Origin: Deltaproteobacteria bacterium
GTDB taxonomy: Bacteria; Desulfobacterota_B; Binatia; Bin18
Direction: 5' to 3'
NCBI GenBank assembly: GCA_012271025.1
Contig: JAAXHF010000716.1
Location: forward strand, 1-28,159
Length of the DNA stretch: 28,159 nt
The notes beneath the pieces are model-generated. The model searched no databases. It saw only the letters and a program-made list of their open reading frames with translations, and was not told where the DNA came from. Position 1 is the first letter of the stretch; each line of letters begins with the position of its first letter. Below, in pieces: positions 1 through 7,080 of the stretch. Made by a program: the position numbers and the translations under genes.

Positions 1-38
1 TTGGTTATGAGTCCGGACCCTAAGCCAGACCATCCATT

Positions 39-323
39 ATGAAGCCCTTTTTTTCAGAGGTGAGCGCAGCTGATATCCTGCACGAAAAAAATCGTGCCCG
101 TGAGCTGCGCCGCTCTGAATGGTGGAAACGTCGGCGGGCGGCTGGCCTGTGTCACTACTGTCACGAGCGCTTCCCGCCCGCCGAGTTGACCATGGATCAT
201 CTCATCCCTCTGGTGCGGGGTGGAAGATCGACCAAGGGCAATATTGTTCCGGCCTGCAAAGCGTGTAACAGCAAGAAGCAATACGCCCTGCCGTGGGAGT
301 GGGAGGCGGACAGGGCAGGCTAG
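39..323 (+). CDS. HNH endonuclease domain protein
   Basis: A 94-residue protein that is almost entirely one HNH nuclease fold. The zinc-knuckle cysteines pair as C38-x2-C41 and C73-x2-C76, and the beta-beta-alpha metal core carries D53-H54 followed by the LVRGG turn and N68. Proteins of this size and pattern (HNH family PF01844) are metal-dependent DNA nucleases; many are stand-alone genes of unknown biological role. The N-terminal 35 residues are rich in Arg and Lys and could bind DNA. An in-frame stop at 21-23 shows that the gene is complete and not cut by the window edge, but no good ribosome binding site precedes the ATG. It converges with the YcgN-like gene, whose stop lies 7 bases away. 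Nothing around it suggests a restriction or phage system. Confidence 0.85.
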   Translation: MKPFFSEVSAADILHEKNRARELRRSEWWKRRRAAGLCHYCHERFPPAELTMDHLIPLVRGGRSTKGNIVPACKACNSKKQYALPWEWEADRAG

Positions 324-330
324 GGCGCTG

Positions 331-774
331 TTACGACTTAATCCAGTCGATAATGTAGTCGTCAAGGCGGTCGAGCGGAACCAGCTTTTCTGACACGACG
401 CTGCCGCGAACCGAAATCCCAGCCTGATGAACCGTTTCCGGGTTCCCTGACACGAGCGGATGCCACCAAGCCAAGCCTCTTCCCTCGTGCAGCCGCCGGT
501 AGGCGCACGTCCGTGGCAACCAGCGGGTCTGACCCACCGTCTGCGGGCTGAGGATGCGACAGTCCGGCACCCAGCGCTGCCGCTCGGCATAGTTGGCACA
601 CCGACAGGTGTGGGGGTTGAGGAGGTGGCAGGCCACGTTGGTGTACACCACGCTGTCCTCGTCCTCAAACTTATGCAGACAGCAGCGTCCACACCCGTCA
701 CACAGCGATTCCCACTCGGCCTTGCTCATCTCGGCCAAAGACTTGGTTTCCCAAAACGGTTTTGTGTCTGACAT
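331..774 (-). CDS. YcgN/UPF0260 family cysteine-cluster protein
   Basis: A 147-residue protein of the UPF0260 (YcgN) family, close to the usual length of about 150. The diagnostic C25-x2-C28-x2-C31-C32 cluster sits near the N terminus, followed by further conserved cysteines in the segments [17 protein letters not shown] and VPDCRILSP. The Cys pattern suggests a bound metal or Fe-S centre, but no reaction has been assigned to the family as far as I know. It is the last gene of a minus-strand run (VOC protein, amidohydrolase, Rieske protein, this gene), with 25 bases separating it from the Rieske gene. It may be co-transcribed with them, although its function may be unrelated. Confidence 0.88.
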   Translation of the reverse strand: MSDTKPFWETKSLAEMSKAEWESLCDGCGRCCLHKFEDEDSVVYTNVACHLLNPHTCRCANYAERQRWVPDCRILSPQTVGQTRWLPRTCAYRRLHEGRGLAWWHPLVSGNPETVHQAGISVRGSVVSEKLVPLDRLDDYIIDWIKS

Positions 775-799
775 ACGCCTATCTTGTCTCCTCGCGTGC

Positions 800-1168
800 T
801 CAGCTGACCGTGATCACGACCCGTCCCTCAGTAACCGTTACCGGATAGGTTCGAACCGGTCTGCGGGTCGGACCACCCACGGCCTGACCGGTTTCCAGAC
901 TGAAACGTGCCCGATGCGTCCGGCAGGTCACCACCGTCCCCGAGACCGTTCCGCCGGCCAGGGGAGAGCGGTTATGCGAGCAGCTATTCTCGATCACAAA
1001 CACCCGCTCGCCCAGATGGAAAACGGCCAGCCGTCTGCCCCCGACGCTCAGCGGTGTGCCCTGCCCGTCCGGGAAGGCGGCCAGGGGAAACGTATAACTG
1101 CGGGATGGCTGGGGCGTGGGCGTCCGCCCGCCGAGCCAGGCCGCCAACTTTTGCCACACCCCTCGCAT
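800..1168 (-). CDS. Rieske [2Fe-2S] ferredoxin-like protein
   Basis: A 122-residue single-domain Rieske protein. The two cluster-binding loops are visible as C63-S-H65 (in [14 protein letters not shown]) and C82-R-T-H85 (in [15 protein letters not shown]), giving the two Cys and two His ligands of a [2Fe-2S] cluster. The length and absence of a catalytic domain match small Rieske ferredoxins that pass electrons to oxygenases, or NirD-like subunits. The first 20 residues are basic and Pro-rich and could be a short tail; there is no clear membrane segment. Its ATG lies 9 bases after the TAA of the amidohydrolase gene, so the two are almost certainly co-transcribed. No oxygenase large subunit is visible nearby, so its partner is unknown. 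Confidence 0.88.
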   Translation of the reverse strand: MRGVWQKLAAWLGGRTPTPQPSRSYTFPLAAFPDGQGTPLSVGGRRLAVFHLGERVFVIENSCSHNRSPLAGGTVSGTVVTCRTHRARFSLETGQAVGGPTRRPVRTYPVTVTEGRVVITVS

Positions 1169-1177
1169 GCCGACCGT

Positions 1178-2302
1178 TTACTCCATCGGGAAACCGTACA
1201 GCTTGGCCGTGTTGTCGTGGACAATCTTGCGGGTGTCGGCGTCTGGAATCGAGGCGAAGTTGTCGGCCACCTGTTTGCGGGAGAACGGCCATACCCCTTC
1301 GGTGTGCGGATAATCCGAACCCCACATGATGTTCTCCACACCCATCAGCTCCCTGGTCAAGACGCCGGCCCGGTCGTCTTCGAAGGTGGCGTAGAACTGG
1401 CGATGAAAATAGGTGCTGGGCGGTTCGGGCAGGCGGGGTTCCATCCAGCCCTTGTGGTCCTGCCACCAGTGGTCCATGAAGCCGAGAGCAGCCCCGATCC
1501 AGCCAATGCCGCTTTCGACCAACGCCCATTTGAGCTTGGGAAAGCGGACCGGCGCGCCACCCCAGATCAGGTGTTGCAGGGTGTCGTTCATCTCAAACTT
1601 GACGATGCCGATGATAATCCCACCCGCGCCCGGACCGTGGGCGCGACCGAACGGATCACGGCCGCCGATATGGATGCTGGCAATCAGCCCCATGTCTTGC
1701 ATGGCCGCCCACAGCGGATCCCAGTCGGGCAGATTATACGGGCGGTCATCGACCCAGGCGGGCAACATCACGCTGACCAGACCCAGCTCGGCACACCGCT
1801 CGGTTTCTTCGACCGCCCGCTCAACCGGACCCCGACACGGAATCATGCCCACGCCCTTCAGACGATCAGGGTAGGGCTGACAGAACTCGGCCAGCCAGTC
1901 GTTATAGGCGCGACAGCAGGCGTACAGGTATTCGGCGTCGGGTGCCCGGACCAGGGTCAGCCCGACTCCCGGGTAGATGACCTCTCCAGACACACCGTCC
2001 AGATCCTGGTCCTTGAGGCGCTCGTCCGGGTCCCAGCAGCCGGGTCGGTTTTCTGAATGCCTGAACCCCTTTGGTTTGGGGATATCCAGACCCTGGGCCT
2101 TGAGATCGGCCATCGGACCCTCAAAGGCCAGCGGACGTGGGCGAAGCCCGTCGATGACGATGTAGTCGCCGGTTTCATCCAGCGCCTCAATACGGGGGGC
2201 TTTGTCGCGCCACTTTGTGTCCATGCGGGTGAGCCACAGGTCGGCGGGTTCGACGATGTGGGAGTCGGAAGACAGCAAGCGTTGGGTGTATTCTGCGGTC
2301 AT
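1178..2302 (-). CDS. Amidohydrolase-2 family metal-dependent hydrolase/decarboxylase
   Basis: A 374-residue TIM-barrel protein of the amidohydrolase 2 family (PF04909), which includes ACMSD-like decarboxylases and 6-methylsalicylate/resorcylate-type decarboxylases. The first metal motif D13-S-H15 (in SSDSHIVEP), a later His in IASIHIGG and the C-terminal catalytic Asp330 in MWGSDYPHTEG are all present, so the enzyme looks active. The substrate cannot be read from sequence. I chose the ATG at 2302 because AGGAGG lies four bases upstream of it; a TTG at 2317 also extends the frame but would place that site inside the gene. It is preceded by a VOC-fold gene 42 bases away and followed at 9 bases by the Rieske gene, which suggests a small catabolic operon. 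Confidence 0.88.
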   Translation of the reverse strand: MTAEYTQRLLSSDSHIVEPADLWLTRMDTKWRDKAPRIEALDETGDYIVIDGLRPRPLAFEGPMADLKAQGLDIPKPKGFRHSENRPGCWDPDERLKDQDLDGVSGEVIYPGVGLTLVRAPDAEYLYACCRAYNDWLAEFCQPYPDRLKGVGMIPCRGPVERAVEETERCAELGLVSVMLPAWVDDRPYNLPDWDPLWAAMQDMGLIASIHIGGRDPFGRAHGPGAGGIIIGIVKFEMNDTLQHLIWGGAPVRFPKLKWALVESGIGWIGAALGFMDHWWQDHKGWMEPRLPEPPSTYFHRQFYATFEDDRAGVLTRELMGVENIMWGSDYPHTEGVWPFSRKQVADNFASIPDADTRKIVHDNTAKLYGFPME

Positions 2303-2344
2303 TGGGCCTCCTGGCAAAATAGGGTGAGACGGACGGCAGCCGGG

Positions 2345-2794
2345 TTACTGGCTGAGCGCGATCTTGTTACACGTACAGGTGCCGATCTGGTGCAGCTCAA
2401 TCACATTGCCGCACGGATCCCGGACAAATACCTGATCGGAGTTCTGGCCAACCAGACCCTGGATACTCCAGTACCAGATGCCACGTTCGTCCAGTTCTTT
2501 GCGGGCCGCCTGAATGTCTTCGACGGCCAGGGCGACGTGCGGCAGGGTCGGGTCTTCTTTTTCGCTCTTTGCCATGGGCGATTTTCCAGTCGCACCCATC
2601 AGATGGATCTGGGTTGTCCGTTCTCCCTCGCCCACATACATCCAGAAACCGGGGATGGTGGGAATAGTGGGCCGAGCCGGGTCGGTAGACAGGCCCAGCA
2701 CATCGGAGTAGAAGCCGCGGGCCTGTTCGACTTCATCCGGTGTGGTGCCAATCCGAATCCCGTGATGGTGTAGTTCAACAACCTTAATCGGCAT
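2345..2794 (-). CDS. VOC (glyoxalase/bleomycin-resistance) family protein
   Basis: A 149-residue vicinal-oxygen-chelate protein with the two beta-alpha-beta-beta-beta modules expected. Module one runs from VVELHHHGIRIG to the IHLMGATG segment, module two from LPHVALAVEDIQAA to the end. Candidate metal ligands are a His of the HHH cluster at 9-11, the His in TQIHLM, His in LPHVAL and Glu in GNVIELHQ, the usual pattern of this fold. VOC members include glyoxalases, extradiol dioxygenases and epimerases, so the reaction is open. The start is well supported by AAGGAGG seven bases upstream. This is the first gene of the cassette leading to the amidohydrolase, Rieske and YcgN-like genes. Confidence 0.87.
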   Translation of the reverse strand: MPIKVVELHHHGIRIGTTPDEVEQARGFYSDVLGLSTDPARPTIPTIPGFWMYVGEGERTTQIHLMGATGKSPMAKSEKEDPTLPHVALAVEDIQAARKELDERGIWYWSIQGLVGQNSDQVFVRDPCGNVIELHQIGTCTCNKIALSQ

Positions 2795-2848
2795 AGTCTG
2801 TCCTCCTTATCTCAACGCTGAGCACGGCTTGGGCGGTCTGGTGTGGGG

Positions 2849-2880
2849 TATAGCACGAGACGGCCAGCTCGGAGAAGGGC
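2849..2880 (-). promoter_or_regulatory. Putative promoter element, copy A
   Basis: Read on the minus strand, this block ends in TGCTATA, an extended -10-like motif, and begins with GCCCTTCTC. It sits 55-86 bases upstream of the VOC start codon. A block of equal length at 3428-3459 matches at 25 of 32 positions and lies the same distance upstream of the lipoprotein gene. Shared sequence, spacing and orientation make a promoter with a common upstream site the simplest reading. No -35 hexamer is obvious. Confidence 0.45.
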
Positions 2881-2918
2881 ACCGTCGGACTAGATCACAG
2901 CACAACCGGACTCACCCC

Positions 2919-3368
2919 TTACGAGGTGGCAGGTTTTTCCCAGGTCTCCAGCCTCACACTCCCCCGATAGGGCGGTGCATAGTGCTGAACGACGACATAG
3001 CTCTCAAAAATCCCGGTTATACAGATAGCGTCTCCCACTCCATACTCGCGGGTCAGCTCTGGAGAGTCGCTTCTTCCTTCCAAAGACCAGCCGAGGGGTT
3101 CTTCCTCATATGTCTCTTCTAAGTTGAGGGTCACGCTTGAGCCTGCCTCCGTGCTTTGGGCCGCGCTAATCGTGCCGCAGTAGGTGATGGTCTTGTTCTC
3201 CAGACGTGGCCAAGTGCGCTCTTGAAACTGAAACGGACCGTGCTGCTCCATCTCGGCAAGCCTCTGAAGCAGTTCCTCTTCACTGAGTGGTGATGGTGAG
3301 GAACAGCCCATCAGCAGAAAGCAGATCGAGACACTCGTCAGAATACTCACCAGACTCACACTTTTCAT
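2919..3368 (-). CDS. Putative outer-membrane or periplasmic lipoprotein, unknown function
   Basis: A 149-residue protein with a type II signal peptide: a short basic start (MKS), a hydrophobic core and the lipobox LLMGC with the lipidated Cys at residue 22. The mature part begins SSPSPLSEEEL and is predicted to be a soluble, beta-rich domain with the segments KTITYCGTISAAQS and GDAICITGIFESYVVV. The latter resembles an OB-fold-like strand pattern, but I cannot name a family. AAAGGA lies nine bases before the ATG. The neighbours on both sides are separate transcription units, and the gene has its own putative promoter at 3428-3459. Real by its signal peptide and ribosome binding site; function not known. 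Confidence 0.75.
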   Translation of the reverse strand: MKSVSLVSILTSVSICFLLMGCSSPSPLSEEELLQRLAEMEQHGPFQFQERTWPRLENKTITYCGTISAAQSTEAGSSVTLNLEETYEEEPLGWSLEGRSDSPELTREYGVGDAICITGIFESYVVVQHYAPPYRGSVRLETWEKPATS

Positions 3369-3427
3369 TGTCCGTAGTCCTTTGCTGGCAGGGTGCCTCT
3401 CCTTCGTCTGCGATGTCTGGCCTCTGC

Positions 3428-3459
3428 TATAGCACGAGGCGACTGGCCGCGAGAAGGGC
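3428..3459 (-). promoter_or_regulatory. Putative promoter element, copy B
   Basis: A 32-base block on the minus strand ending in the extended -10-like TGCTATA, 60-91 bases upstream of the lipoprotein start codon. It is an imperfect copy (25 of 32 identical, no gaps) of the block at 2849-2880. The two best-conserved parts are the TATA-like end (11 of 11) and the GCCCTTCTC end (9 of 9), with a variable middle. That is what one expects of a promoter core plus a separate upstream contact site. The remainder of the 238-base gap at 3369-3605 shows nothing else I can identify. Confidence 0.45.
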
Positions 3460-3605
3460 GCCCGGTACAGACGCAGCCTTAATCGGAAACACAGACGATG
3501 CTGGCGTCAGATATAGAGGCGCTGCCGAGGACTGAGGGACGGTGACTCCCGGGCTGTCCGTGGCGAGCCGCCCGGTGGGTTCGGGAGGTCTTTGCCGCCG
3601 TGCGG

Positions 3606-4179
3606 TCAGGGTTTGATCCGCAGCCCGTTTAACCACTCCAGCAGAGCATGCTCAATTTCTTCTTGGGCTGTCTCTTTATCGTCCGCTCGGGCGATGTACA
3701 CAGCTCCTTGGATGAAGCTCCCGAAAATCAGTTGGCTCAGCGGTTCAATCGGTTGCTCTGCAATATAGCCCAAGTGCATCAGCAGCTGCGTCTGCTGCTG
3801 AATGAGGCCCAGCCCTACCGGGGCGGGCGGGTCTGCGGCGAGGATGACTGGCCCATCAGTATACAGAATGCGCCGAATGTCTGGAGTACTACACAAAGTG
3901 AGAAAGGCGCGGGAGCCAACCATCGCCCTCGGCCTTCGCCATGATCTGAGCAATTGTTTCGATCAGAGACTCGTCGGTCTCGCGATGAACAGCCCGGAAG
4001 AGACCGGCTTTGTCTTTGAAGTGGTAATACAGCGCGCCTCTGGTCACTCTGGCCCGTTCCACAATGGCTTCGGTCGGTGTGTGGGCATACCCCCGCTCGG
4101 TAAACAGCTCACGGGCAGCGGCGATCAGGGCGGCTCGTGTCTCCTCTGATCGTTCGGCATTTGTGCGCCTGGTGTGCAT
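3606..4179 (-). pseudogene. TetR/AcrR-family regulator, frameshifted
   Basis: Two overlapping frames together give one normal-length TetR protein (about 190 residues). The first (4179 down to 3889) has the DNA-binding helix-turn-helix: AARELFTERGYAHTPTEAI, then RARVTRGALYYHFKDKAGLF, a textbook TetR N terminus. The second (stop at 3606) carries the ligand-binding C terminus, from AFLTLCSTPDIRRI through PIEPLSQLIFGSFIQGAVYI to the end. The frames must switch at roughly 3900-3925 (one base too many, or two lost). No homopolymer there explains it easily, so this may be an assembly error or a genuine inactivating mutation. AGAGAGG precedes the ATG. It lies 93 bases downstream of the LLM oxidoreductase gene on the same strand, so it may once have controlled that operon. 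Confidence 0.8.
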
Positions 4180-4199
4180 CTATACCTCTCTTCAGATAC

Positions 4200-4227
4200 A
4201 GAGCAGACTGTTTCGGCGTCTTGCTCT
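4200..4227. promoter_or_regulatory. Imperfect inverted repeat between LLM gene and TetR gene
   Basis: AGAGCA then GAC at the left arm pairs with GTC and TGCTCT at the right arm, leaving one bulged base and a nine-base centre. It lies 21-48 bases upstream of the TetR start codon and after the LLM stop. It could be a TetR operator for autoregulation, or a weak terminator hairpin for the biotin operon. There is no T-tract after it on the minus strand, which argues against a classical terminator. Confidence 0.3.
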
Positions 4228-4272
4228 CTTTCAGGGAGCGTGTGTGAGACGATCTGTCACTGTTCTGAGCCT

Positions 4273-5298
4273 TTACTGCTCCCTGAAGCCGGGCATGATT
4301 TCCTTGGCAAAAATCCGTACCCCATCTCTATCGTACAGCCCTGGGCGGCGCAGGTTGATAATGAAATGGGTCACCCCCACATCGATATAGGTCTGGATCT
4401 GGTGCCGGATTTCCTCCGGCGTTCCGGCCAGTACTGTCTTGCGGGCCTGCTCAACGGGGATGTTTCTCAGCTCGGCAATGCGTTCCAACAGGGTGTGGAC
4501 TTCGGCCGGATCAGTGCGGATGTAGACCGGGGTGAGGATGGAGCGTTCGATCTCGGTGCAGTCGCGCTGGATGTCCTGGCACAGGCGCTCCAGGACTCGG
4601 CTTTTCTCCCGGATGCGGTCTGGGCTGAGCATCGGGATATTCCACATGCTGGCGTATCTGGCCACCAGCGGCAGGGTGCGTTTTTCGCCGATGCCGCCGA
4701 TCAAGATCGGGGGGTGGGGCTGCTGGACCGGCTTGGGCTCAAACGGCGCATCAACCAGGCTGTAATACGTCCCGCTGAAAGACGCGGTCGGGTCGGCGCT
4801 CCATAACGCGGTGATCAGCTGCAGGGCTTCGTCCAGTCGCTGGCTGCGTTCTCTGATTTTCGGGAAGGGTACGCCAAAGGCCGCGTGTTCGCGTTCAAAC
4901 CAGCCAAAGCCGACGCCCAGAATGAGCCGGCCCTGGCTCAGGTGATCGACGGTGGTCGCCATCTTGGCCAGGACCGAGGGGTGGCGGAAGGTATTGCTGG
5001 ACACCATGGTGCCGATCCGAACCCGGGACGTGACGCCTGCCATGGCTGCCAGCAGCGTCCAGGCCTCCAGGTTGACCTTGTCCGGGGGGCCGAAGCTGGG
5101 CAGCAGGTGGTCGTTGGTCCACAGGGTGTCAAAGCCGAGCGCCTCGGCCTCCTGCCAGACGGCTTTGAGTTCCTGAACGGTGGTCTGTTGTTGGGCGACT
5201 TGCAACCCAAACCGAATCGGCTTGGCAGCCTGCTGGGTGGCGGAGCAGACCGTGACGGACACGAGTACGATCAGCACGGCTGACAGGATGCACTTCAT
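4273..5298 (-). CDS. Exported luciferase-like (LLM) flavin/F420-dependent oxidoreductase
   Basis: A 341-residue LLM-class TIM-barrel protein (PF00296). Family landmarks are IRFGLQV at the barrel start, LWTNDHLLP, the RVRIGTMV strand, LSQGRLILGVGFGW (the cofactor-binding region), KPVQQPHPPILIGG and a C-terminal helix ending FAKEIMPGF. Unusually the barrel is preceded by about 22 residues that look like a Sec signal peptide (MKCILSAVLIVLVSVTVCSA), whereas most LLM enzymes are cytoplasmic. I chose the ATG at 5298 because AAGGA lies five bases upstream; the frame stays open to 5385 but that extension overlaps bioB. Its start lies 22 bases after the bioB stop, so it is probably the last gene of the biotin operon. 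FMN versus F420 use and substrate cannot be decided from sequence. Confidence 0.85.
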   Translation of the reverse strand: MKCILSAVLIVLVSVTVCSATQQAAKPIRFGLQVAQQQTTVQELKAVWQEAEALGFDTLWTNDHLLPSFGPPDKVNLEAWTLLAAMAGVTSRVRIGTMVSSNTFRHPSVLAKMATTVDHLSQGRLILGVGFGWFEREHAAFGVPFPKIRERSQRLDEALQLITALWSADPTASFSGTYYSLVDAPFEPKPVQQPHPPILIGGIGEKRTLPLVARYASMWNIPMLSPDRIREKSRVLERLCQDIQRDCTEIERSILTPVYIRTDPAEVHTLLERIAELRNIPVEQARKTVLAGTPEEIRHQIQTYIDVGVTHFIINLRRPGLYDRDGVRIFAKEIMPGFREQ

Positions 5299-5320
5299 CG
5301 GAGTCCTTTCCGTGGGGCGC

Positions 5321-6325
5321 CTAAGCTCCAGCAGCCGCTTGGCCCGTCTCGTCCACCTCTTCGACCTCAAAACCGGCCCGTTCAATAAGACTGCGGGCCG
5401 CCTCGGCCTGCTGGCCCGGGGTTGTCAGATAGCCCTCGACAAAGAGCGAGTTGGCCGGGTACAGCGCCAGCCCCGACCAGTCGCCCAGATAGATCTCACG
5501 CCCGGCGGCCATCCGAATCTCGCTCCGGGGGTTCAGAAAGCGCAGTAGACACAGGGTTTTCAGACCCTTGACGGGATCGGCACGCCGTTCGCCGAGCGGG
5601 GTGCCGGCAATCGGATACAGGAAGTTGACCGGAATCGAGTCAATGCCCAGCTCGCGGGTGGCGTAGGCCAAGTCCACAATATCCTCATCGCTCTCGCCCA
5701 TACCGATGATGCCTCCGGAGCAGCTCGACAAGCCGGCCCGCTTAACGTTTTTGACCGTCTCGACCCGGTCGTCGTAGGTGTGGGTGGTGCAGATCTGGGG
5801 ATAAAAGCGCCGGCTGGTATTCAGGTTATGGTTGACCCAGCCCACCCCGGCCTGTTTCAGCTCGGCAGCCTGGCTGTGGTCCATCAGGCCCAGCGAGACA
5901 CAGATCTCAAGCTGGGGAAACTCGGCCTTGATCGCCCGCACTGCCCGGCTCATATGCGCAATCTCGCGTGTCTGTGGTCCGCGCCCGCTGGCGACCATGC
6001 AGTAACGCCGGGCGCCGGCGGCCACGGCTTTGCGTGCCCCGGCCAGCAGTTGGTCCTGGGGCAGCAGGCGGTATTTCTGAATCGGGGCGGTCGAGATTTT
6101 TGACTGGGAACAGTAGTGGCAGTCCTCCGGACACAGACCGCTCTGGGCATTCTGCAAGACACACACTTTGACCTTCCGACCAAACGTCCGGCTGCGGACG
6201 CTAAAGGCCGCGTCGAGAAGCTCCCGTAGCTCGGTGTCGGGGGTCTGGAGCACGCCAAAGGCGTCGGCGCGGGACAGCGCCTCGCCCGCCAGTGATGCAC
6301 GGGCCAGGGCGGACATGTCGGTCAT
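5321..6325 (-). CDS. bioB: Biotin synthase BioB
   Basis: Radical-SAM enzyme that inserts sulfur into dethiobiotin, the last step of biotin synthesis. The 334-residue product has the AdoMet [4Fe-4S] motif C65-P-E-D-C69-H-Y-C72. The [2Fe-2S] ligands are Cys in RRYCMVASG, LEICVSLG and LSSCSGGIIGMGE, and Arg in SEIRMAAGRE. Downstream of these, IPVNFLYPIAGTPL and the C-terminal BATS region complete the family pattern, and length is normal. Two starts are possible. The ATG at 6331 overlaps the bioD stop as ATGA but has only one base between it and the AAGGAG site. The ATG at 6325 has an ideal seven-base spacing, so I prefer it. It follows bioD directly and is followed by the LLM gene. Confidence 0.97.
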   Translation of the reverse strand: MTDMSALARASLAGEALSRADAFGVLQTPDTELRELLDAAFSVRSRTFGRKVKVCVLQNAQSGLCPEDCHYCSQSKISTAPIQKYRLLPQDQLLAGARKAVAAGARRYCMVASGRGPQTREIAHMSRAVRAIKAEFPQLEICVSLGLMDHSQAAELKQAGVGWVNHNLNTSRRFYPQICTTHTYDDRVETVKNVKRAGLSSCSGGIIGMGESDEDIVDLAYATRELGIDSIPVNFLYPIAGTPLGERRADPVKGLKTLCLLRFLNPRSEIRMAAGREIYLGDWSGLALYPANSLFVEGYLTTPGQQAEAARSLIERAGFEVEEVDETGQAAAGA

Positions 6326-6327
6326 CT

Positions 6328-7074
6328 TCATACTCCTTCCACGGGTCTGCTGTATCCCAACAACCGCTGCACATCAATCGCGGCGTCGAACTGCTGGCCG
6401 AGCAGGGCGCGGTCTGCCGCTATATCGTTATGCAGCGGCACAAAGGGCAGCTGACCCAGACACGGCACGTCGGTCAGCCCGGCCAAGGTCTGAGCATTGG
6501 TTTGAATGGCGAGGTCCGAGTCGGGACTGGGATGGTTGAGGATATAGCCCAGCAGGGGCAGGCCACGCGCCTGGGCACACTCGAACGTCAGCAGGGCGTG
6601 GTTCAGCGCGCCGAGCTTTGAGCCAACCACCACCACGACCGGGAGCCGCAGTTCGACCGCCAGGTCGGCAAACGCATAGCGGCCGTGCAGGGGCACCAGC
6701 AGGCCGCCCGCGCCCTCGACAATCACCACGTCATGGCTGGCCGCCTGCCGCCGAAAGTGTTCAGCAATCCGGCCGCTGTCAATCCGCCTGCCGGCCAGTT
6801 CTGCGGCGACACTCGGTGCCAGGGGCGGAGCAAAGCGGTAGGGGCAGAGTTCCTCGAGCGGCAACGAGGAGCGGGCGAAGGCGGCCAGTCGAGCGGCGTC
6901 CTGGGGGTAGAGGCCACCCCGCCGCTGGGGACAGCCGGTTTCGGCCGGCTTGAGCACGCCGACCCGTTTGCCCCGCGCGGTCAGGGCTGCGGCCAGGCCA
7001 CAGCCGACCACGGTTTTGCCGACCCCTGTATCGGTGCCGGTAATCAACACGCCGGTTGCGTCGCGCCTGTCCAT
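6328..7074 (-). CDS. bioD: Dethiobiotin synthetase BioD
   Basis: ATP-dependent carboxylase that closes the ureido ring of biotin from 7,8-diaminopelargonate. The 248-residue product starts with the P-loop G13-T-D-T-G-V-G-K20-T21 typical of BioD, followed by the KPAETGC segment and the VIVEGAGGLLVP motif. VVVVGSKLGALNHALLT and LGYILNHP correspond to later nucleotide-binding segments. The length is slightly above the usual 225-240. Its ATG is six bases after the bioA stop, with GGAG in that gap, and its stop overlaps the bioB region as ATGA. Gene order bioF-bioA-bioD-bioB indicates coordinated expression. Confidence 0.96.
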   Translation of the reverse strand: MDRRDATGVLITGTDTGVGKTVVGCGLAAALTARGKRVGVLKPAETGCPQRRGGLYPQDAARLAAFARSSLPLEELCPYRFAPPLAPSVAAELAGRRIDSGRIAEHFRRQAASHDVVIVEGAGGLLVPLHGRYAFADLAVELRLPVVVVVGSKLGALNHALLTFECAQARGLPLLGYILNHPSPDSDLAIQTNAQTLAGLTDVPCLGQLPFVPLHNDIAADRALLGQQFDAAIDVQRLLGYSRPVEGV

Positions 7075-7080
7075 TGCTCC

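Noticed and set aside
593..2056. Long plus-strand frame of 487 codons
   Set aside because: Antisense to the YcgN, Rieske and amidohydrolase genes, all of which have clear family motifs.
3427..3636. Small minus-strand frame (69 codons) overlapping the end of the TetR gene
   Set aside because: Low-complexity product, no family resemblance, overlaps the putative promoter block and the TetR stop.
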